NCBI RefSeq assembly: GCF_000772535.1
Contig: NZ_JSUM01000012.1
Location: 42,995 to 106,994, forward strand
Direction: 5' to 3'
DNA: 64,000 nt
Source of the DNA: Chelonobacter oris
GTDB lineage: Bacteria; Pseudomonadota; Gammaproteobacteria; Enterobacterales; Pasteurellaceae
Both the position numbers and the translations under genes were made by a program. Below, piece after piece: positions 38,791-49,805 of this stretch (the first letter of the stretch is position 1; each line of letters begins with the position of its first letter). A model generated the notes under the pieces. It saw only the letters and a program-made list of their open reading frames with translations, was not told the DNA's origin and searched no databases.

Positions 38791-40158
38791 CTAATCACAA
38801 GGCAAAATTTTGATTGCCAAGCCGCCGGTTGAGGTTTCGCGGTATTTGGAGTTCATGTCTTTGCCGGTTTCGTACATGGTTTCGATCACTTTATCCAAGC
38901 TGACCGATGGGCTGCTGGTGCGGCGTAACGCCATTCGACTGGCGTTAATCGCTTTGACCGAGGCAATAGCGTTACGTTCGATACACGGCACTTGTACTTG
39001 GCCGTTGACCGGATCGCAGGTTAAGCCTAAATTGTGTTCCATGCCGATTTCCGCTGCAATACAAACCTGTTCGGCAGTACCGCCCAGAATTTCAGTCAGA
39101 CCCGCCGCCGCCATTGAGCAGGCGACACCGACTTCACCTTGGCAACCGACTTCGGCGCCGGAAATCGAGGCGTTCATTTTATACAGCGAAGCAATGATAC
39201 CGCAGGTTAATAAATAGCGGGCGATGGTTTCTTCCGTCAGCGGTGCAATAAATTGCTGATAATATGCCAATACCGCAGGCACAATGCCGCAAGCGCCATT
39301 GGTCGGGGCGGTGACGACACGTCCGCCGGCGGCGTTTTCTTCATTGATTGCCAATGCGAACATATTGACCCAGTCGATAATTTTCATCGGGTCGTTAGAC
39401 AGGCTGTTGTTCGATTCCAACATACGGCGAAGTGCGGTAGCCCGTCGGGTGACTTTTAACGGCCCCGGCAATAGCCCTTCGGTATTCATGCCGCGCTGCA
39501 TACAATCCCACATGGTTTGCCAAATGCGTTGCAGATAGGCATTGACCGCAGGCTGGCCGTGCAGTGCGACTTCATTTTGCAGCATCATGCCGGCTATCGA
39601 CAGGCCGCTATTTTTGCAGTGATATAAAATATCCGTGGCGTTTTTATAGGGGAAAGGAACGGTCAGCGAGGTCGTTTCCTGAGCAGTGAAATTCGCCTCA
39701 TCAACAATAAAGCCGCCGCCGATCGAGTAGTAGGTTTGTGAATAGACTACGTTACCCTGTAACAAGGCATGGAAGCGGATGCCGTTTTCATGTAACGGCA
39801 AAAAGGTTTTATGGAATACCAAATCCTGTTCAAAATGGAATTTGACTTGCAGCCGGCCACGTGCAATTTGTAAAAGTGCGGTTTTTTTCAGCTCGGCGAT
39901 AAAGGCGGGGATACTTTCGATATCCACATCTTCCGGCAGATAGCCCGCCAATCCCATAATCACGGCAATATCGGTGCTGTGCCCACGGCCGGTCAACGAC
40001 AGCGAACCGTAAACATCGACTTTGATCCGATCGATTTTGTCCAACAGCTGTTGTTGCGCCAATTCGTCCAGAAACTGTTTTCCGGCTTTCATCGGGCCGA
40101 CGGTATGCGAGCTGGACGGCCCGATACCGATTTTGAAAATATCAAAAACACTAATCAT
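38791..40158 (-). CDS. sdaA: L-serine dehydratase (4Fe-4S)
   Basis: This 455-residue single-chain iron-sulfur enzyme deaminates L-serine to pyruvate. The start MISVFDIFKIGIGPSSSHTVGP is diagnostic, and cluster cysteines lie in the C-terminal half, including CDPVNGQVQVPC. It is encoded downstream of the serine transporter sdaC, with a terminator-like hairpin between them. Confidence 0.95.
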   Translation of the reverse strand: MISVFDIFKIGIGPSSSHTVGPMKAGKQFLDELAQQQLLDKIDRIKVDVYGSLSLTGRGHSTDIAVIMGLAGYLPEDVDIESIPAFIAELKKTALLQIARGRLQVKFHFEQDLVFHKTFLPLHENGIRFHALLQGNVVYSQTYYSIGGGFIVDEANFTAQETTSLTVPFPYKNATDILYHCKNSGLSIAGMMLQNEVALHGQPAVNAYLQRIWQTMWDCMQRGMNTEGLLPGPLKVTRRATALRRMLESNNSLSNDPMKIIDWVNMFALAINEENAAGGRVVTAPTNGACGIVPAVLAYYQQFIAPLTEETIARYLLTCGIIASLYKMNASISGAEVGCQGEVGVACSMAAAGLTEILGGTAEQVCIAAEIGMEHNLGLTCDPVNGQVQVPCIERNAIASVKAINASRMALRRTSSPSVSLDKVIETMYETGKDMNSKYRETSTGGLAIKILPCD

Positions 40159-40194
40159 AAATACCTGATATCATTTTTCTTTTTATGAACGATA

Positions 40195-40233
40195 AAACCT
40201 CTACGAAATCCGCAATGTGGTTCGTAGAGGTTT
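40195..40233 (-). terminator. Hairpin between sdaC and sdaA
   Basis: A perfect 13-bp stem (40195-40207 with 40221-40233) and 13-base loop lie between the two genes. On the minus strand it is followed by TTTTATCG. It could end sdaC transcription or attenuate sdaA. Confidence 0.7.
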
Positions 40234-40260
40234 GAGTGTCATTATACTATAACGGCAGCG

Positions 40261-41538
40261 TTAACGGAAAAGGATATAAACGATTGCTGAGATAGCGACC
40301 AGCCCCATTACCGTAACAAAAATATTGCTTGCCTGACCGCGATAGCGCTGCATCGACGGGACGTTGCGGATAGCGTACATCGGCATGATGAACAGGATCA
40401 TAGCGATAATCGGCCCGCCTAACGATTCGATTAAGCCTAAGATGCTCGGATTGATGGTGGCGACCAGCCACAGCGACAGCAGGAAGAAAAGTGCGGTGAC
40501 GTAATTGAGTTTTTTACGGTTGATTTCCGCTTTGCCGGCATCACGGTTCATTTTGGTGATTAATCCGGCAAGGCCTTCGCGTGCGCCGAGATAATGCCCG
40601 AAGAACGAGCTGGTAATCGCAAGGAATGCCACCAGCGGCCCGAAATAAGAGATATACGGGTTATCAAATTTATTCGCCAAGAAAGACAGAATTGAAATAT
40701 TTTGTGTTTTAGCCAATGCTAATTCTTGCGGCGTCAATGTCAACACGCAGCTGAAAACAAACAGCATGACGAACACCAACAGTAAGCCGGATGTGCCGAA
40801 CAGAACGCGGTTGCTGTGCCGTTCTGTCGCTTCAAGGGTTTTGTATTCCCGTTGTTGTGACAATGTGAAAGCTGAAATGGCGGGCGAATGGTTAAAAGAG
40901 AAGATCAACACCGGGATAGTCAGCCACAGTGTGGACAAAAAGGCACTGCCGTCAGGCAATTGTTGTAAAGATGCGGTTGTCCATTCCGGAATCAGGTACA
41001 GCGACAGCGCAAATAAAATGGCAACCAACGGATAAACCAACCATTCGGTCACTTTTAACATGAATTTTTCACCCATCAACATGACGCTGATTAATGCCGC
41101 AATCAGAACAACCGACAGAATCGCACGCGGCGGAGCGGCGATATGCAGCTGGTTTTCCATGAAAGAAATCACGGTGTTGGTGATGCCGACACCGTAAATC
41201 AGCAAAATCGGGAAAATGGCAAAAAAGTACAACAATGTGATCAGTTTGCCGGCGGTTTTGCCGAAATGTTCTTCAACGACTTCGGTGATGTCGCTGCCCG
41301 GATTTTTGGACGAGAGTACGAAACGGCTGAGCCCGCGATGTGCCAGATAGGTCATCGGCCCCACGATACACGCCATCAGAACCAAAGGCCAAAAGCCGCC
41401 CATTCCCGCATTAATCGGTAAAAACAACACGCCGGCGCCGACGGCGGTGCCGAAAAGATTCAATACCCAAGCGCTGTCCAATTTATTCCATTTTTTCTTT
41501 TCAGCCACCGGAATGGCCTTAACATTACTCATTTCCAT
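40261..41538 (-). CDS. sdaC: Serine/proton symporter SdaC
   Basis: This 425-residue inner-membrane transporter of the hydroxy/aromatic amino-acid permease family has about eleven hydrophobic segments. [21 protein letters not shown] near the N-terminus and [12 protein letters not shown] near residue 215 are SdaC-type signatures. It precedes sdaA, as in H. influenzae. The alternative start two codons later (MSNVK) is equally possible. Confidence 0.93.
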   Translation of the reverse strand: MEMSNVKAIPVAEKKKWNKLDSAWVLNLFGTAVGAGVLFLPINAGMGGFWPLVLMACIVGPMTYLAHRGLSRFVLSSKNPGSDITEVVEEHFGKTAGKLITLLYFFAIFPILLIYGVGITNTVISFMENQLHIAAPPRAILSVVLIAALISVMLMGEKFMLKVTEWLVYPLVAILFALSLYLIPEWTTASLQQLPDGSAFLSTLWLTIPVLIFSFNHSPAISAFTLSQQREYKTLEATERHSNRVLFGTSGLLLVFVMLFVFSCVLTLTPQELALAKTQNISILSFLANKFDNPYISYFGPLVAFLAITSSFFGHYLGAREGLAGLITKMNRDAGKAEINRKKLNYVTALFFLLSLWLVATINPSILGLIESLGGPIIAMILFIMPMYAIRNVPSMQRYRGQASNIFVTVMGLVAISAIVYILFR

Positions 41539-41769
41539 ATTATGTTACCTAAAATTTAACCAATTGATTGTAGTCAAATTATATTAATTTGACGGTAGTC
41601 TGATGCTACGACGGCGGGATAATAGGGAAGTGGCGTAATAAATACAAATATTGAATTTCAGAACTGTGATCTGCCTGACAATATATCTGATTTTTAGACG
41701 GATATGTTTAATAAATTGTTAAAATTAGTGATTTGTTTTGTGTTTGCCATGAAATAAAGTGATTTATTT

Positions 41770-42144
41770 TTAATCACCCTGTATAAAAGTGCGGTATTGA
41801 GCGATAAAACGCTCAAAATCCTCCAGACCACAAAAAGCCAGACTTTCTTGATCATAGTAGCTGAAACCGTCTTCCAATTCGTCGTTGCTGTCAAAAGCCA
41901 GACTGTTTGCCTGTACCATCACTTCCTCCGCATTGAGTGAGAGTGAAAATTCATGTCCGATTAGGCGTTGTTCCTGCTGCGGATTGGCACTTCGTTTGAC
42001 AGCGTCAACCAGCATGAAGACCTCAGCCAGTTTTTGTTGATCAGCATAAATCTCACTGTTTATCCAATTGGCAATCGCTTCATGTTCCATGCTGCAAGCG
42101 GCGACTGTTCTGCCCAGATGATCATAACGAAATTGAAAATCCAT
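41770..42144 (-). CDS. yacL: YacL family (UPF0231) protein
   Basis: This 124-residue acidic cytoplasmic protein with start MDFQFRYDHLGRTVAACSMEHEAIANWI matches the UPF0231/YacL family. The function is unknown. It stands alone and is divergent from oadG, with 170 bp between them. Confidence 0.87.
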   Translation of the reverse strand: MDFQFRYDHLGRTVAACSMEHEAIANWINSEIYADQQKLAEVFMLVDAVKRSANPQQEQRLIGHEFSLSLNAEEVMVQANSLAFDSNDELEDGFSYYDQESLAFCGLEDFERFIAQYRTFIQGD

Positions 42145-42314
42145 TGTTTTAGTCTCGATAGGTTAAAATTCATTTGCATTTTAGCAGGGCTTGCGGTAAA
42201 TAAAAACAAGTGTTTATATTTGCCCGATTTGATCTATCACAAGATTCGGTCGGTAAATTTTCAGTATTCTATATCGAACCGACTTTTATTCGCTTAACCC
42301 TGAGGGCTGAAACT

Positions 42315-42572
42315 ATGACAGCGACAGAATTAATGAGAGAAGGGATCAACCTGATGCTTTCCGGAATGGGCTTCGTCCTGCTGTTCCTTTTTATTCTGAT
42401 TTTTGCAATCCGTTTGATGTCAACCGTCGTCAACCGACTGTTCCCCGAAACCCAGAAACCGGCGGCAGGCAAATCAAGGGCAGCGATTGCGGCAACAGCG
42501 GATGAAACGGAAGCGTTGCGTCCGATTATTGTCGCCGCCATTGCGCATCACCGCCGTCAATGCCATCGTTAA
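42315..42572 (+). CDS. oadG: Oxaloacetate decarboxylase gamma subunit
   Basis: This 85-residue membrane subunit of the Na+-pumping oxaloacetate decarboxylase starts MTATELMREGINLMLSGMGFV, with one transmembrane segment (about 12-34) and a hydrophilic tail ending HHRRQ, thought to bind zinc and anchor the alpha subunit. It is the first gene of oadGAB. Confidence 0.92.
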   Translation: MTATELMREGINLMLSGMGFVLLFLFILIFAIRLMSTVVNRLFPETQKPAAGKSRAAIAATADETEALRPIIVAAIAHHRRQCHR

Positions 42573-42598
42573 TCGTTTTATTTTAATGGAGTTTTCAA

Positions 42599-44392
42599 AT
42601 GACAAAACCATCACATCCAATCGCTATTACTGACGTGGTGCTGCGTGATGCTCACCAATCCCTGTTTGCCACCCGTTTACGTCTGGACGATATGCTTCCT
42701 ATTGCGGCCGATTTGGATCAAATCGGTTATTGGTCATTGGAATCTTGGGGCGGGGCGACATTTGATGCCTGTATCCGTTATTTGGGGGAAGATCCGTGGG
42801 TGCGTTTGCGTGAACTGAAGAAAGCGATGCCGAAAACCCCGCTGCAAATGTTATTGCGCGGACAGAATTTGCTGGGTTATCGACATTATGCCGATGACGT
42901 GGTGGAGCGCTTTGTGGAAAGAGCGGTCAGCAACGGCATGGACGTGTTTCGTGTATTCGATGCGATGAACGATCCGCGTAACATGCAGTGTGCATTACAA
43001 GCGGTGAAGAAACACGGCGGACACGCACAAGGCACATTGAGTTACACCACCAGTCCGGTTCACACCTTGGAAACTTGGCTGAAGATAACCGAACAGCTGT
43101 TGGAAATCGGTGTCGATTCGGTGGTGATTAAAGATATGTCCGGTATTTTAACGCCGATGGCGGCTTACGAATTGGTCAGTGAAATCAAACGGCGCTACGA
43201 TGTACGGCTGCATTTACATTGTCATGCCACAACCGGCATGGCGGAAATGGCGTTATTGAAAGCGATTGAAGCGGGTGTGGACGGCGTGGATACCGCCATT
43301 TCCTCAATGAGCGGTACTTACGGCCATCCGGCAACCGAAGCGCTTGTCGCCACCTTGCAGGGAACAGAATACGATACCGGTCTAAACATTCAGAAATTGG
43401 AACAGATTTCAGCCTATTTCCGTGACGTGCGCAAAAAATACCAAGCGTTCGAAGGGCAATTGAAAGGCACCGACAGCCGCATTCTAGTGGCGCAAGTGCC
43501 CGGCGGTATGCTGACCAATTTGGAAAGTCAGTTGAAACAGCAAAATGCTTCTCAAAAACTGGATGAAGTCTTGGCAGAAATTCCACGGGTACGCAAAGAT
43601 TTGGGCTATATCCCGTTAGTGACCCCGACATCGCAGATTGTCGGCACACAAGCCGTGATCAATGTACTGATGGGAGAGCGCTATAAAACCATTGCCAAAG
43701 AAACCGCCGGCATTTTGAAAGGGGAGTACGGGCGCACACCGGCAGCGGTCGATACCGCACTTCAAGCCAGAGTGCTGAACGGCGGCACGGCAATCACCGA
43801 TCGTCCGGCCGATCACTTGCAGCCTGAAATGCAAAAATTGGAAGCGGAAGTGAAACAGCAAGCGGCAGAAAAAGGTATTACGCTGGCAGAAAATGCCATT
43901 GATGACGTACTGATTGTGGCGCTGTTCCCGCAAATCGGACTCAAATTCTTGGAAAATCGTGGTAATCCGGCGGCATTTGAACCGGCACCAAGTGCGGTTT
44001 CCACTACGGCAAAAACCGAAGCAAAAGCACCGGCTGCGCCTAAAGCCGCCTCTTCGTCTGCAGTTTACACGGTGGAACTGGAGGGCAAAGCATTTGTGGT
44101 GAAAGTCAGTGAAGGCGGTGAAGTCGACGATATTACACCGGCGGCGCCCGCAGTAGCGCAACCGCAAGTTGCCGTAGCCGGTGTGGAAGTCAATGCACCG
44201 ATGGCGGGCAATATCTGGAAAGTGGTGGTTTCCGAAGGACAACAGGTCGCCAAAGACGACGTATTATTGCTTCTGGAAGCAATGAAAATGGAAACCGAAG
44301 TGCGTGCGGCGCAAGCCGGGAAAGTGCAGGGTATTGCGGTCAAAGCCGGTGATATTGTTGCCGTCGGCGATCGTCTGATGAATCTGGCATAA
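42599..44392 (+). CDS. oadA: Oxaloacetate decarboxylase alpha subunit
   Basis: This 597-residue subunit transfers carboxyl from oxaloacetate to biotin. The carboxyltransferase barrel begins [19 protein letters not shown], with metal-binding [14 protein letters not shown] near residue 205. An Ala/Pro-rich linker (about 460-485) leads to the biotinyl domain, with biotin on Lys563 in EAMKME, 35 residues from the end. It works with the gamma and beta subunits encoded on either side. Confidence 0.96.
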   Translation: MTKPSHPIAITDVVLRDAHQSLFATRLRLDDMLPIAADLDQIGYWSLESWGGATFDACIRYLGEDPWVRLRELKKAMPKTPLQMLLRGQNLLGYRHYADDVVERFVERAVSNGMDVFRVFDAMNDPRNMQCALQAVKKHGGHAQGTLSYTTSPVHTLETWLKITEQLLEIGVDSVVIKDMSGILTPMAAYELVSEIKRRYDVRLHLHCHATTGMAEMALLKAIEAGVDGVDTAISSMSGTYGHPATEALVATLQGTEYDTGLNIQKLEQISAYFRDVRKKYQAFEGQLKGTDSRILVAQVPGGMLTNLESQLKQQNASQKLDEVLAEIPRVRKDLGYIPLVTPTSQIVGTQAVINVLMGERYKTIAKETAGILKGEYGRTPAAVDTALQARVLNGGTAITDRPADHLQPEMQKLEAEVKQQAAEKGITLAENAIDDVLIVALFPQIGLKFLENRGNPAAFEPAPSAVSTTAKTEAKAPAAPKAASSSAVYTVELEGKAFVVKVSEGGEVDDITPAAPAVAQPQVAVAGVEVNAPMAGNIWKVVVSEGQQVAKDDVLLLLEAMKMETEVRAAQAGKVQGIAVKAGDIVAVGDRLMNLA

Positions 44393-44400
44393 GGCGGAAA

Positions 44401-45708
44401 ATGATTATGGAAAGTCTTTACGCACTGATAGGCGGTATGGGCTTTATGCACATCGAACTCGGGCAGGCGGTTATGATCGCGGTCAGTTTGCTGTTGCTGT
44501 GGCTTGCCATCGCCCGAAAATTCGAGCCGTTATTGCTGTTGCCGATTGGTTTCGGCGGTTTACTTGCCAATATTCCGGAAGCCGGTATGGCGATGACCGC
44601 ACTTGATAATCTGTTGCACAGCGGCAATACGGAGCAATTGGCAATGGTTGCCGCTAAATTGAACAGCGCCGCCGATCTTGAATCGATTAAAGCGGCGTTG
44701 AATACCGCACTTCCGTCGATTCAAGCCCAATTGGAAAGCGATGCCGCCGATATGGGATATACCAGTGGGATTCTGGCGTTATTTTATAAGGTTGCAATCG
44801 GTTATGGTGTTGCTCCGCTAATCATTTTTATGGGCGTCGGGGCAATGACGGATTTCGGTCCGTTGTTGGCTAATCCGAAAACCTTATTATTGGGTGCGGC
44901 GGCACAATTCGGGATTTTTGCCACGGTGTTGGGCGCGTTACTGTTAAACTGGTTGGGATTAATTGAATTTACATTGCCTCAAGCCGCTTCCATCGGGATA
45001 ATCGGTGGTGCCGACGGTCCGACGGCGATTTATCTGTCAAGTAAACTGGCGCCGGAATTATTAGGTGCAATAGCCGTTGCCGCGTATTCTTATATGGCGT
45101 TGGTGCCGTTGATTCAACCGCCGATTATGAAAGCATTGACGACAGAGAGCGAACGTAAAATCCGCATGGTGCAGCAACGGAATATCAGCAAACAGGAAAA
45201 AGTGCTGTTTCCGATCGTGCTGTTGTTATTGGTCGCTTTGTTGTTGCCGGATGCCGCACCGCTACTGGGAATGTTCTGTTTCGGTAATTTGATGCGGGTG
45301 AGCGGTGTCGTTGATCGCTTGAGCGATACGACGCAAAATGCGTTGATCAACATGGTGACCATTTTCTTGGGCTTGTCGGTCGGGGCAAAACTGGTAGCGG
45401 ATAAATTTTTGCAACCGCAAACCTTAGGGATTTTACTGCTGGGCGTAATTGCGTTCGGTATCGGTACCGCCAGCGGTGTGCTGATGGCAAAATTGTTAAA
45501 CCGTTTCGGTAAAAATCCGATTAATCCGTTGATTGGTGCGGCAGGGGTTTCTGCCGTTCCGATGGCGGCGCGGGTTGCCAACAAGATAGGCTTGGAAGCG
45601 GATTCGCAAAACTTCCTGCTGATGCACGCCATGGGGCCGAATGTGGCCGGTGTTATCGGTTCGGCGATTGCCGCCGGAGTAATGTTGAAATATATTGCCG
45701 TGATGTAA
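44401..45708 (+). CDS. oadB: Oxaloacetate decarboxylase beta subunit
   Basis: This 435-residue inner-membrane subunit decarboxylates carboxybiotin and pumps Na+. About ten hydrophobic segments are seen, with the conserved [15 protein letters not shown] (the Asp lies in the sodium path) near residue 200. It ends [14 protein letters not shown]. The start could also be two codons later (44407). A bidirectional terminator follows. Confidence 0.95.
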   Translation: MIMESLYALIGGMGFMHIELGQAVMIAVSLLLLWLAIARKFEPLLLLPIGFGGLLANIPEAGMAMTALDNLLHSGNTEQLAMVAAKLNSAADLESIKAALNTALPSIQAQLESDAADMGYTSGILALFYKVAIGYGVAPLIIFMGVGAMTDFGPLLANPKTLLLGAAAQFGIFATVLGALLLNWLGLIEFTLPQAASIGIIGGADGPTAIYLSSKLAPELLGAIAVAAYSYMALVPLIQPPIMKALTTESERKIRMVQQRNISKQEKVLFPIVLLLLVALLLPDAAPLLGMFCFGNLMRVSGVVDRLSDTTQNALINMVTIFLGLSVGAKLVADKFLQPQTLGILLLGVIAFGIGTASGVLMAKLLNRFGKNPINPLIGAAGVSAVPMAARVANKIGLEADSQNFLLMHAMGPNVAGVIGSAIAAGVMLKYIAVM

Positions 45709-45725
45709 TCGGTTAATAGAAAAGA

Positions 45726-45760
45726 AAAAAGGTGTTATGGACAATTCATAACACCTTTTT
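45726..45760. terminator. Bidirectional terminator between oadB and erpA
   Basis: A perfect 14-bp stem (45726-45739 with 45747-45760), flanked by A on the left and T on the right, lies between two convergent genes. Confidence 0.9.
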
Positions 45761-45787
45761 CATGCGGAAGTTTAAATACTGAAACTG

Positions 45788-46129
45788 TTAAATACTGAAC
45801 GAAGAGCCGCAGCCGCAAGTCGTGCTGGCATTCGGGTTATTGACAATAAAGCGTGAACCTTCCAGCCCTTCGGTATAATCCACGGTGCCGCCGATCAAAT
45901 ATTGCAAACTCATCGGATCAACCACCAACGACACACCGTTTTTTTCAATCGTCAAATCACCGTCATTGATTTTTTCATCAAAGGTAAAACCGTATTGAAA
46001 TCCGCTGCAACCGCCGCCGGTGATATAAACGCGCAGTTTTAAATCCGGATTTTCTTCATCTGCCACCAAATTTTTCACCTTATTTGCCGCCGCATCGGTA
46101 AAAACTAATGGAATTGCTACATCTGTCAT
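45788..46129 (-). CDS. erpA: Iron-sulfur insertion protein ErpA
   Basis: This 113-residue A-type carrier delivers Fe-S clusters to apoproteins. The three conserved cysteines are in [11 protein letters not shown] and [24 protein letters not shown] at 46129 is the family start, with GGGAG seven bases before it. It is a single gene convergent to oadB. Confidence 0.95.
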   Translation of the reverse strand: MTDVAIPLVFTDAAANKVKNLVADEENPDLKLRVYITGGGCSGFQYGFTFDEKINDGDLTIEKNGVSLVVDPMSLQYLIGGTVDYTEGLEGSRFIVNNPNASTTCGCGSSFSI

Positions 46130-46318
46130 AAGGACTCCCACTGATGTATGAAAAATAATTGGTTATTATTATACAAGCCGAAACACGGTTCAAGGGATAT
46201 TTTAGTCAAAAAATGATGAAACGCTCGGGTAACAAGTGCACACGACAGTTTTATCTGCCGATATGAAAATGTTATACTTAGGCAAAATAATAATTCAGAT
46301 TAAAAATGAAGGTTGATA

Positions 46319-47122
46319 ATGAATATTCCTATCCGAAGCGAAAGCGAATTGGAGAAGCTGCGCGAAGCCTGTAAACTGGCGCAAGATGTTTTAGTGATGA
46401 TTGAACCGTATGTCAAAGCCGGAGTAACCACCGGCGAGCTGGATCGCATTTGTCATGACTATATGGTTAATGTCCAAAACGTGATTCCCGCCAGTTTGAA
46501 TTATCACGGCTTTCCCAAGTCGACCTGTATTTCAATCAACGAGGTGGTTTGTCATGGGATCCCGAGTGATGATAAATTGTTGAAAAACGGCGATATCGTG
46601 AATATCGACGTCACGGTGATCAAAGACGGCTTTTTCGGCGACAACTCTAAAATGTATCTGATTGGCGAGCCGTCAATCAAGGCAAAACGTTTGTGCGAAG
46701 TGACGCAGGAATCGTTGTATATCGGTTTGCGTACCGTTAAACCGGGAATTCGCCTGAACGAGATCGGGCGTAATATTCAGCAGTATGTGGAGAGCAAAGG
46801 GTGCTCTGTGGTGCGTGAATATTGCGGACACGGCATCGGCGATCAATTCCATTGTGATCCGCAAGTGTTGCATTACTATGCCGATGACGGCGGTGTGGTG
46901 TTACAGCCGGGAATGGTGTTTACCATTGAACCGATGGTCAATGCCGGCCGCCGTGAAGTGCGGTTGATGAAAGACGAGTGGACTGTCAAAACCAAAGATC
47001 GTAGCCCGTCTGCGCAGTACGAACATCAAATTGTGGTTACGGAAACCGGCTGTGAAGTGATGACTATTCGTGATGAGGAGATTGCCGAAGGGCGGATTTC
47101 ACGTCAGATGGTGAATATTTGA
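46319..47122 (+). CDS. map: Methionine aminopeptidase
   Basis: This 267-residue enzyme removes the initiator methionine. Metal ligands are in VNIDVTVIKDGFFGDNSKMY, GHGIGDQFH and FTIEPM. The ATG at 46319 has GAAGG upstream and gives the normal length. A terminator-like hairpin separates it from glnD. Confidence 0.96.
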   Translation: MNIPIRSESELEKLREACKLAQDVLVMIEPYVKAGVTTGELDRICHDYMVNVQNVIPASLNYHGFPKSTCISINEVVCHGIPSDDKLLKNGDIVNIDVTVIKDGFFGDNSKMYLIGEPSIKAKRLCEVTQESLYIGLRTVKPGIRLNEIGRNIQQYVESKGCSVVREYCGHGIGDQFHCDPQVLHYYADDGGVVLQPGMVFTIEPMVNAGRREVRLMKDEWTVKTKDRSPSAQYEHQIVVTETGCEVMTIRDEEIAEGRISRQMVNI

Positions 47123-47131
47123 TTCCGATTG

Positions 47132-47157
47132 AAAAACGTCCTCAGGGACGTTTTTTG
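47132..47157 (+). terminator. Terminator after map
   Basis: ACGTCC (47136-47141) pairs with GGACGT (47146-47151), preceded by four A and followed by five T residues. It lies between map and glnD. Confidence 0.75.
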
Positions 47158-47179
47158 TTTTGACTGAAATGGAAAGCGT

Positions 47180-49798
47180 ATGCATATGAAATCTAATGAG
47201 AGTTCTTCCGAGAATTTGGATATTACGGCGGTTAAAACGCAGTTACAGCAACTGAAAGCACAAGAGGCGGCGCAGTTTGCCGAAATCGATGTGAACGAGC
47301 TGATAGCTTGTCGCAGCCGTTTTTATGATCAGTTGTTGCAGCGGCTATGGCGGCAGTTTGGGTTGGCGCAACAGCCGTTGGCGCTGGTCGCTGTGGGCGG
47401 TTACGGGCGGGAAGAGATGTTTCCGCTGTCTGATCTGGATATTTTGATTCTGAGTGAAACCGCACTTGAACCGCAGCAAGAACAAAGCATTGCCCGACTG
47501 ATTCAATTTTTATGGGATTGTCGGTTTGAAGTCGGGCATAGTGTGCGTACGGTTGCGCAATGTATTGCCGAAGGGAAGAGTGATATCAGCATTGCCACTA
47601 ATTTGTTGGAAGCCCGATTTCTGTTCGGGCAAACCGCACTTTTTACACAATTGCAACGTACGCTCAATACAGCGGATTTCTGGACGACAGAAGCTTTTTT
47701 TCACGGCAAGATGCAAGAAAAAGAGGCGCGTTATCAACGTTATAACAATACCGGCTACAATTTGGAGCCGGATATTAAATACAGTCCGGGCGGCTTGCGT
47801 GATTTGCATCTGCTGTATTGGATTGCTTTGCGTCATGTCGGGGCGAAGAATTTGCAGGGCATTTTGGATTCCGGTTTTATCTATCCCGAAGAGCACCGCA
47901 TTTTGCATACGGCACAGCAGTTTTTATTCAAATTGCGTTTTGCCCTGCATTTGGTGATCACCCGTTATGATAACCGACTGTTATTTGATCGGCAGGTAAA
48001 AGTCAGCGAAATGTTGGGTTATCAAGCCCATGACGGACAGAAAAGTGGAAATTATGCGGTCGAGGAAATGATGAAAACGTTTTTTCGCACCGCACACAAT
48101 GTCAGGGAATTGACCGAGCTGCTGTTGCAGCACTATCAGGAACATTTTATCAACCGTCGTGAAAACAGTGCGGCGCAGCCGTTGGACGACAATTTTGAAC
48201 TGAAAAATAATGCCGTTCAGTTGCGCCGTCCCGATTGCTTTATACAACAATCGGATACCATTTTGGATCTGTTTTACCATTTAACCCGGCAACCGCAGGC
48301 GATAATCCACTCTTCCGCCTTGCGCCGTTTGCGCTTGGCGTTGTTGCAAAAACAACCTTATTTGGTCGAATCACCGACAGCGAGGCAAAAATTCCTCCAA
48401 TTATTGGAACAACCGAATGCTATTGCGCGCGCATTTATGCCGATGCACCAGCACGGCGTACTAAACGCCTATTGCGAAGAATGGAATAATATCAGCGGAT
48501 TAATGCAGTTTGACCTGTTTCATGCTTACACAGTCGATGAACACACCATTCGGGTTTTGCTGAAGCTGGAAAGTTTTTTGCAAGCGGAAAATACCGAACA
48601 ACATCCGTTGTGTGTCGAGCTGTTTCCGCAATTGACCAGCCGCAGTTTGATATATATGACCGCACTTTTTCATGATATTGCAAAGGGACGCGGCGGCGAT
48701 CACGCCGAATTGGGGGCGATCGATGTATATGATTTTGCACAGAAACACGGATTTTCGGAAGAAGATGCGGAAATGATGGCGTGGTTGGTGTTAAATCATT
48801 TGAAAATGTCGGTAACGGCACAGCGACGGGATATTTACGATCCGCAAGTAGTGTTGGAATTTGCCAACAGCGTGAAATATCAAATCCGTCTGGACTACCT
48901 GACCTGCCTGACGGTCGCCGATATCAGCGCCACCAACAGTAACCTTTGGAACAGTTGGAAACGTTCGTTAATCAGAACGTTATATCAATTCACGACTCAA
49001 CAACTGGCGCAGGGAACCGATTATCTGTTGGACGTCAGCGATCAAATTTTGCAGCATCGCTTGCGTGCATTGGCACTGTTGCAACCGTTGCTGCAAGACG
49101 AGACCTTAAAACTGCGTACGATAAACGATTTTTGGCAGCGTTGTCCGCAGGATTATTTTTTGCGCAATAATCCGCAACAACTGGCATGGCATGTCAAACT
49201 GGTTTGCCTGTCAAACGATGAGATTATTGTAAAATCCAGCAACCGTTTTTCTCAGGGCGGTACCGAATTATTCGTTTATTGCCCTGATCAACCGCACTTA
49301 TTTAATAAGGTGGTGCGTGCAATTGAAGCGAAAAACCTCTCTATTCATGATGCACAGATTTTGACCAGCAATGACGGTTATTCATTGGATTCGTTTATCA
49401 TCAGTGAAGCCGGCGGGGTGTTGGCAAAATTCGATCGGCGGCGGAGCATTGAAGAAAGTGTGCTTAATGCGCTGAAAAGCGAGTATAAACCGGCTTGGAG
49501 CAACAAAGTCAATAACAAACTACAGCACTTCCATGTGCCGACCGAAGTGCGGTTTATCAATGCCGATAAACGGGAGCAAACCGAATTGGAGATTTTCGCT
49601 CTCGATAAACCGGGATTATTGGCGATGATCAGTAATGTGTTCAGTGAATTGGGAATTAATTTATCCAATGCCAAAATCACGACCATCGGCGAACGGGCGG
49701 AAGATTTCTTTATTTTACTTAACGGCAACAATCGGGCGCTGAGTGAGGTTGAGCGTGAGCGGCTGCAACAAGCGCTGAAAACCGCACTTTCAGGCTAA
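47180..49798 (+). CDS. glnD: Bifunctional uridylyltransferase / uridylyl-removing enzyme GlnD
   Basis: This 872-residue nitrogen sensor adds or removes UMP on PII proteins. The nucleotidyltransferase motif is GGYGREEMFPLSDLDILIL (about 74-92), the HD domain has FHDIAKGRGGDHAELG (about 495-510), and two ACT domains form the C-terminus. The first ATG (47180) is six bases after GGA; a second in-frame ATG at 47186 is an alternative. Confidence 0.94.
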   Translation: MHMKSNESSSENLDITAVKTQLQQLKAQEAAQFAEIDVNELIACRSRFYDQLLQRLWRQFGLAQQPLALVAVGGYGREEMFPLSDLDILILSETALEPQQEQSIARLIQFLWDCRFEVGHSVRTVAQCIAEGKSDISIATNLLEARFLFGQTALFTQLQRTLNTADFWTTEAFFHGKMQEKEARYQRYNNTGYNLEPDIKYSPGGLRDLHLLYWIALRHVGAKNLQGILDSGFIYPEEHRILHTAQQFLFKLRFALHLVITRYDNRLLFDRQVKVSEMLGYQAHDGQKSGNYAVEEMMKTFFRTAHNVRELTELLLQHYQEHFINRRENSAAQPLDDNFELKNNAVQLRRPDCFIQQSDTILDLFYHLTRQPQAIIHSSALRRLRLALLQKQPYLVESPTARQKFLQLLEQPNAIARAFMPMHQHGVLNAYCEEWNNISGLMQFDLFHAYTVDEHTIRVLLKLESFLQAENTEQHPLCVELFPQLTSRSLIYMTALFHDIAKGRGGDHAELGAIDVYDFAQKHGFSEEDAEMMAWLVLNHLKMSVTAQRRDIYDPQVVLEFANSVKYQIRLDYLTCLTVADISATNSNLWNSWKRSLIRTLYQFTTQQLAQGTDYLLDVSDQILQHRLRALALLQPLLQDETLKLRTINDFWQRCPQDYFLRNNPQQLAWHVKLVCLSNDEIIVKSSNRFSQGGTELFVYCPDQPHLFNKVVRAIEAKNLSIHDAQILTSNDGYSLDSFIISEAGGVLAKFDRRRSIEESVLNALKSEYKPAWSNKVNNKLQHFHVPTEVRFINADKREQTELEIFALDKPGLLAMISNVFSELGINLSNAKITTIGERAEDFFILLNGNNRALSEVERERLQQALKTALSG

Positions 49799-49805
49799 AT
49801 ATGCC

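Noticed and set aside
42145..42314. CRP site in the yacL-oadG gap
   Set aside because: TTTGA and TCACA half sites are present near 42225-42240, but the spacer is two bases too short.
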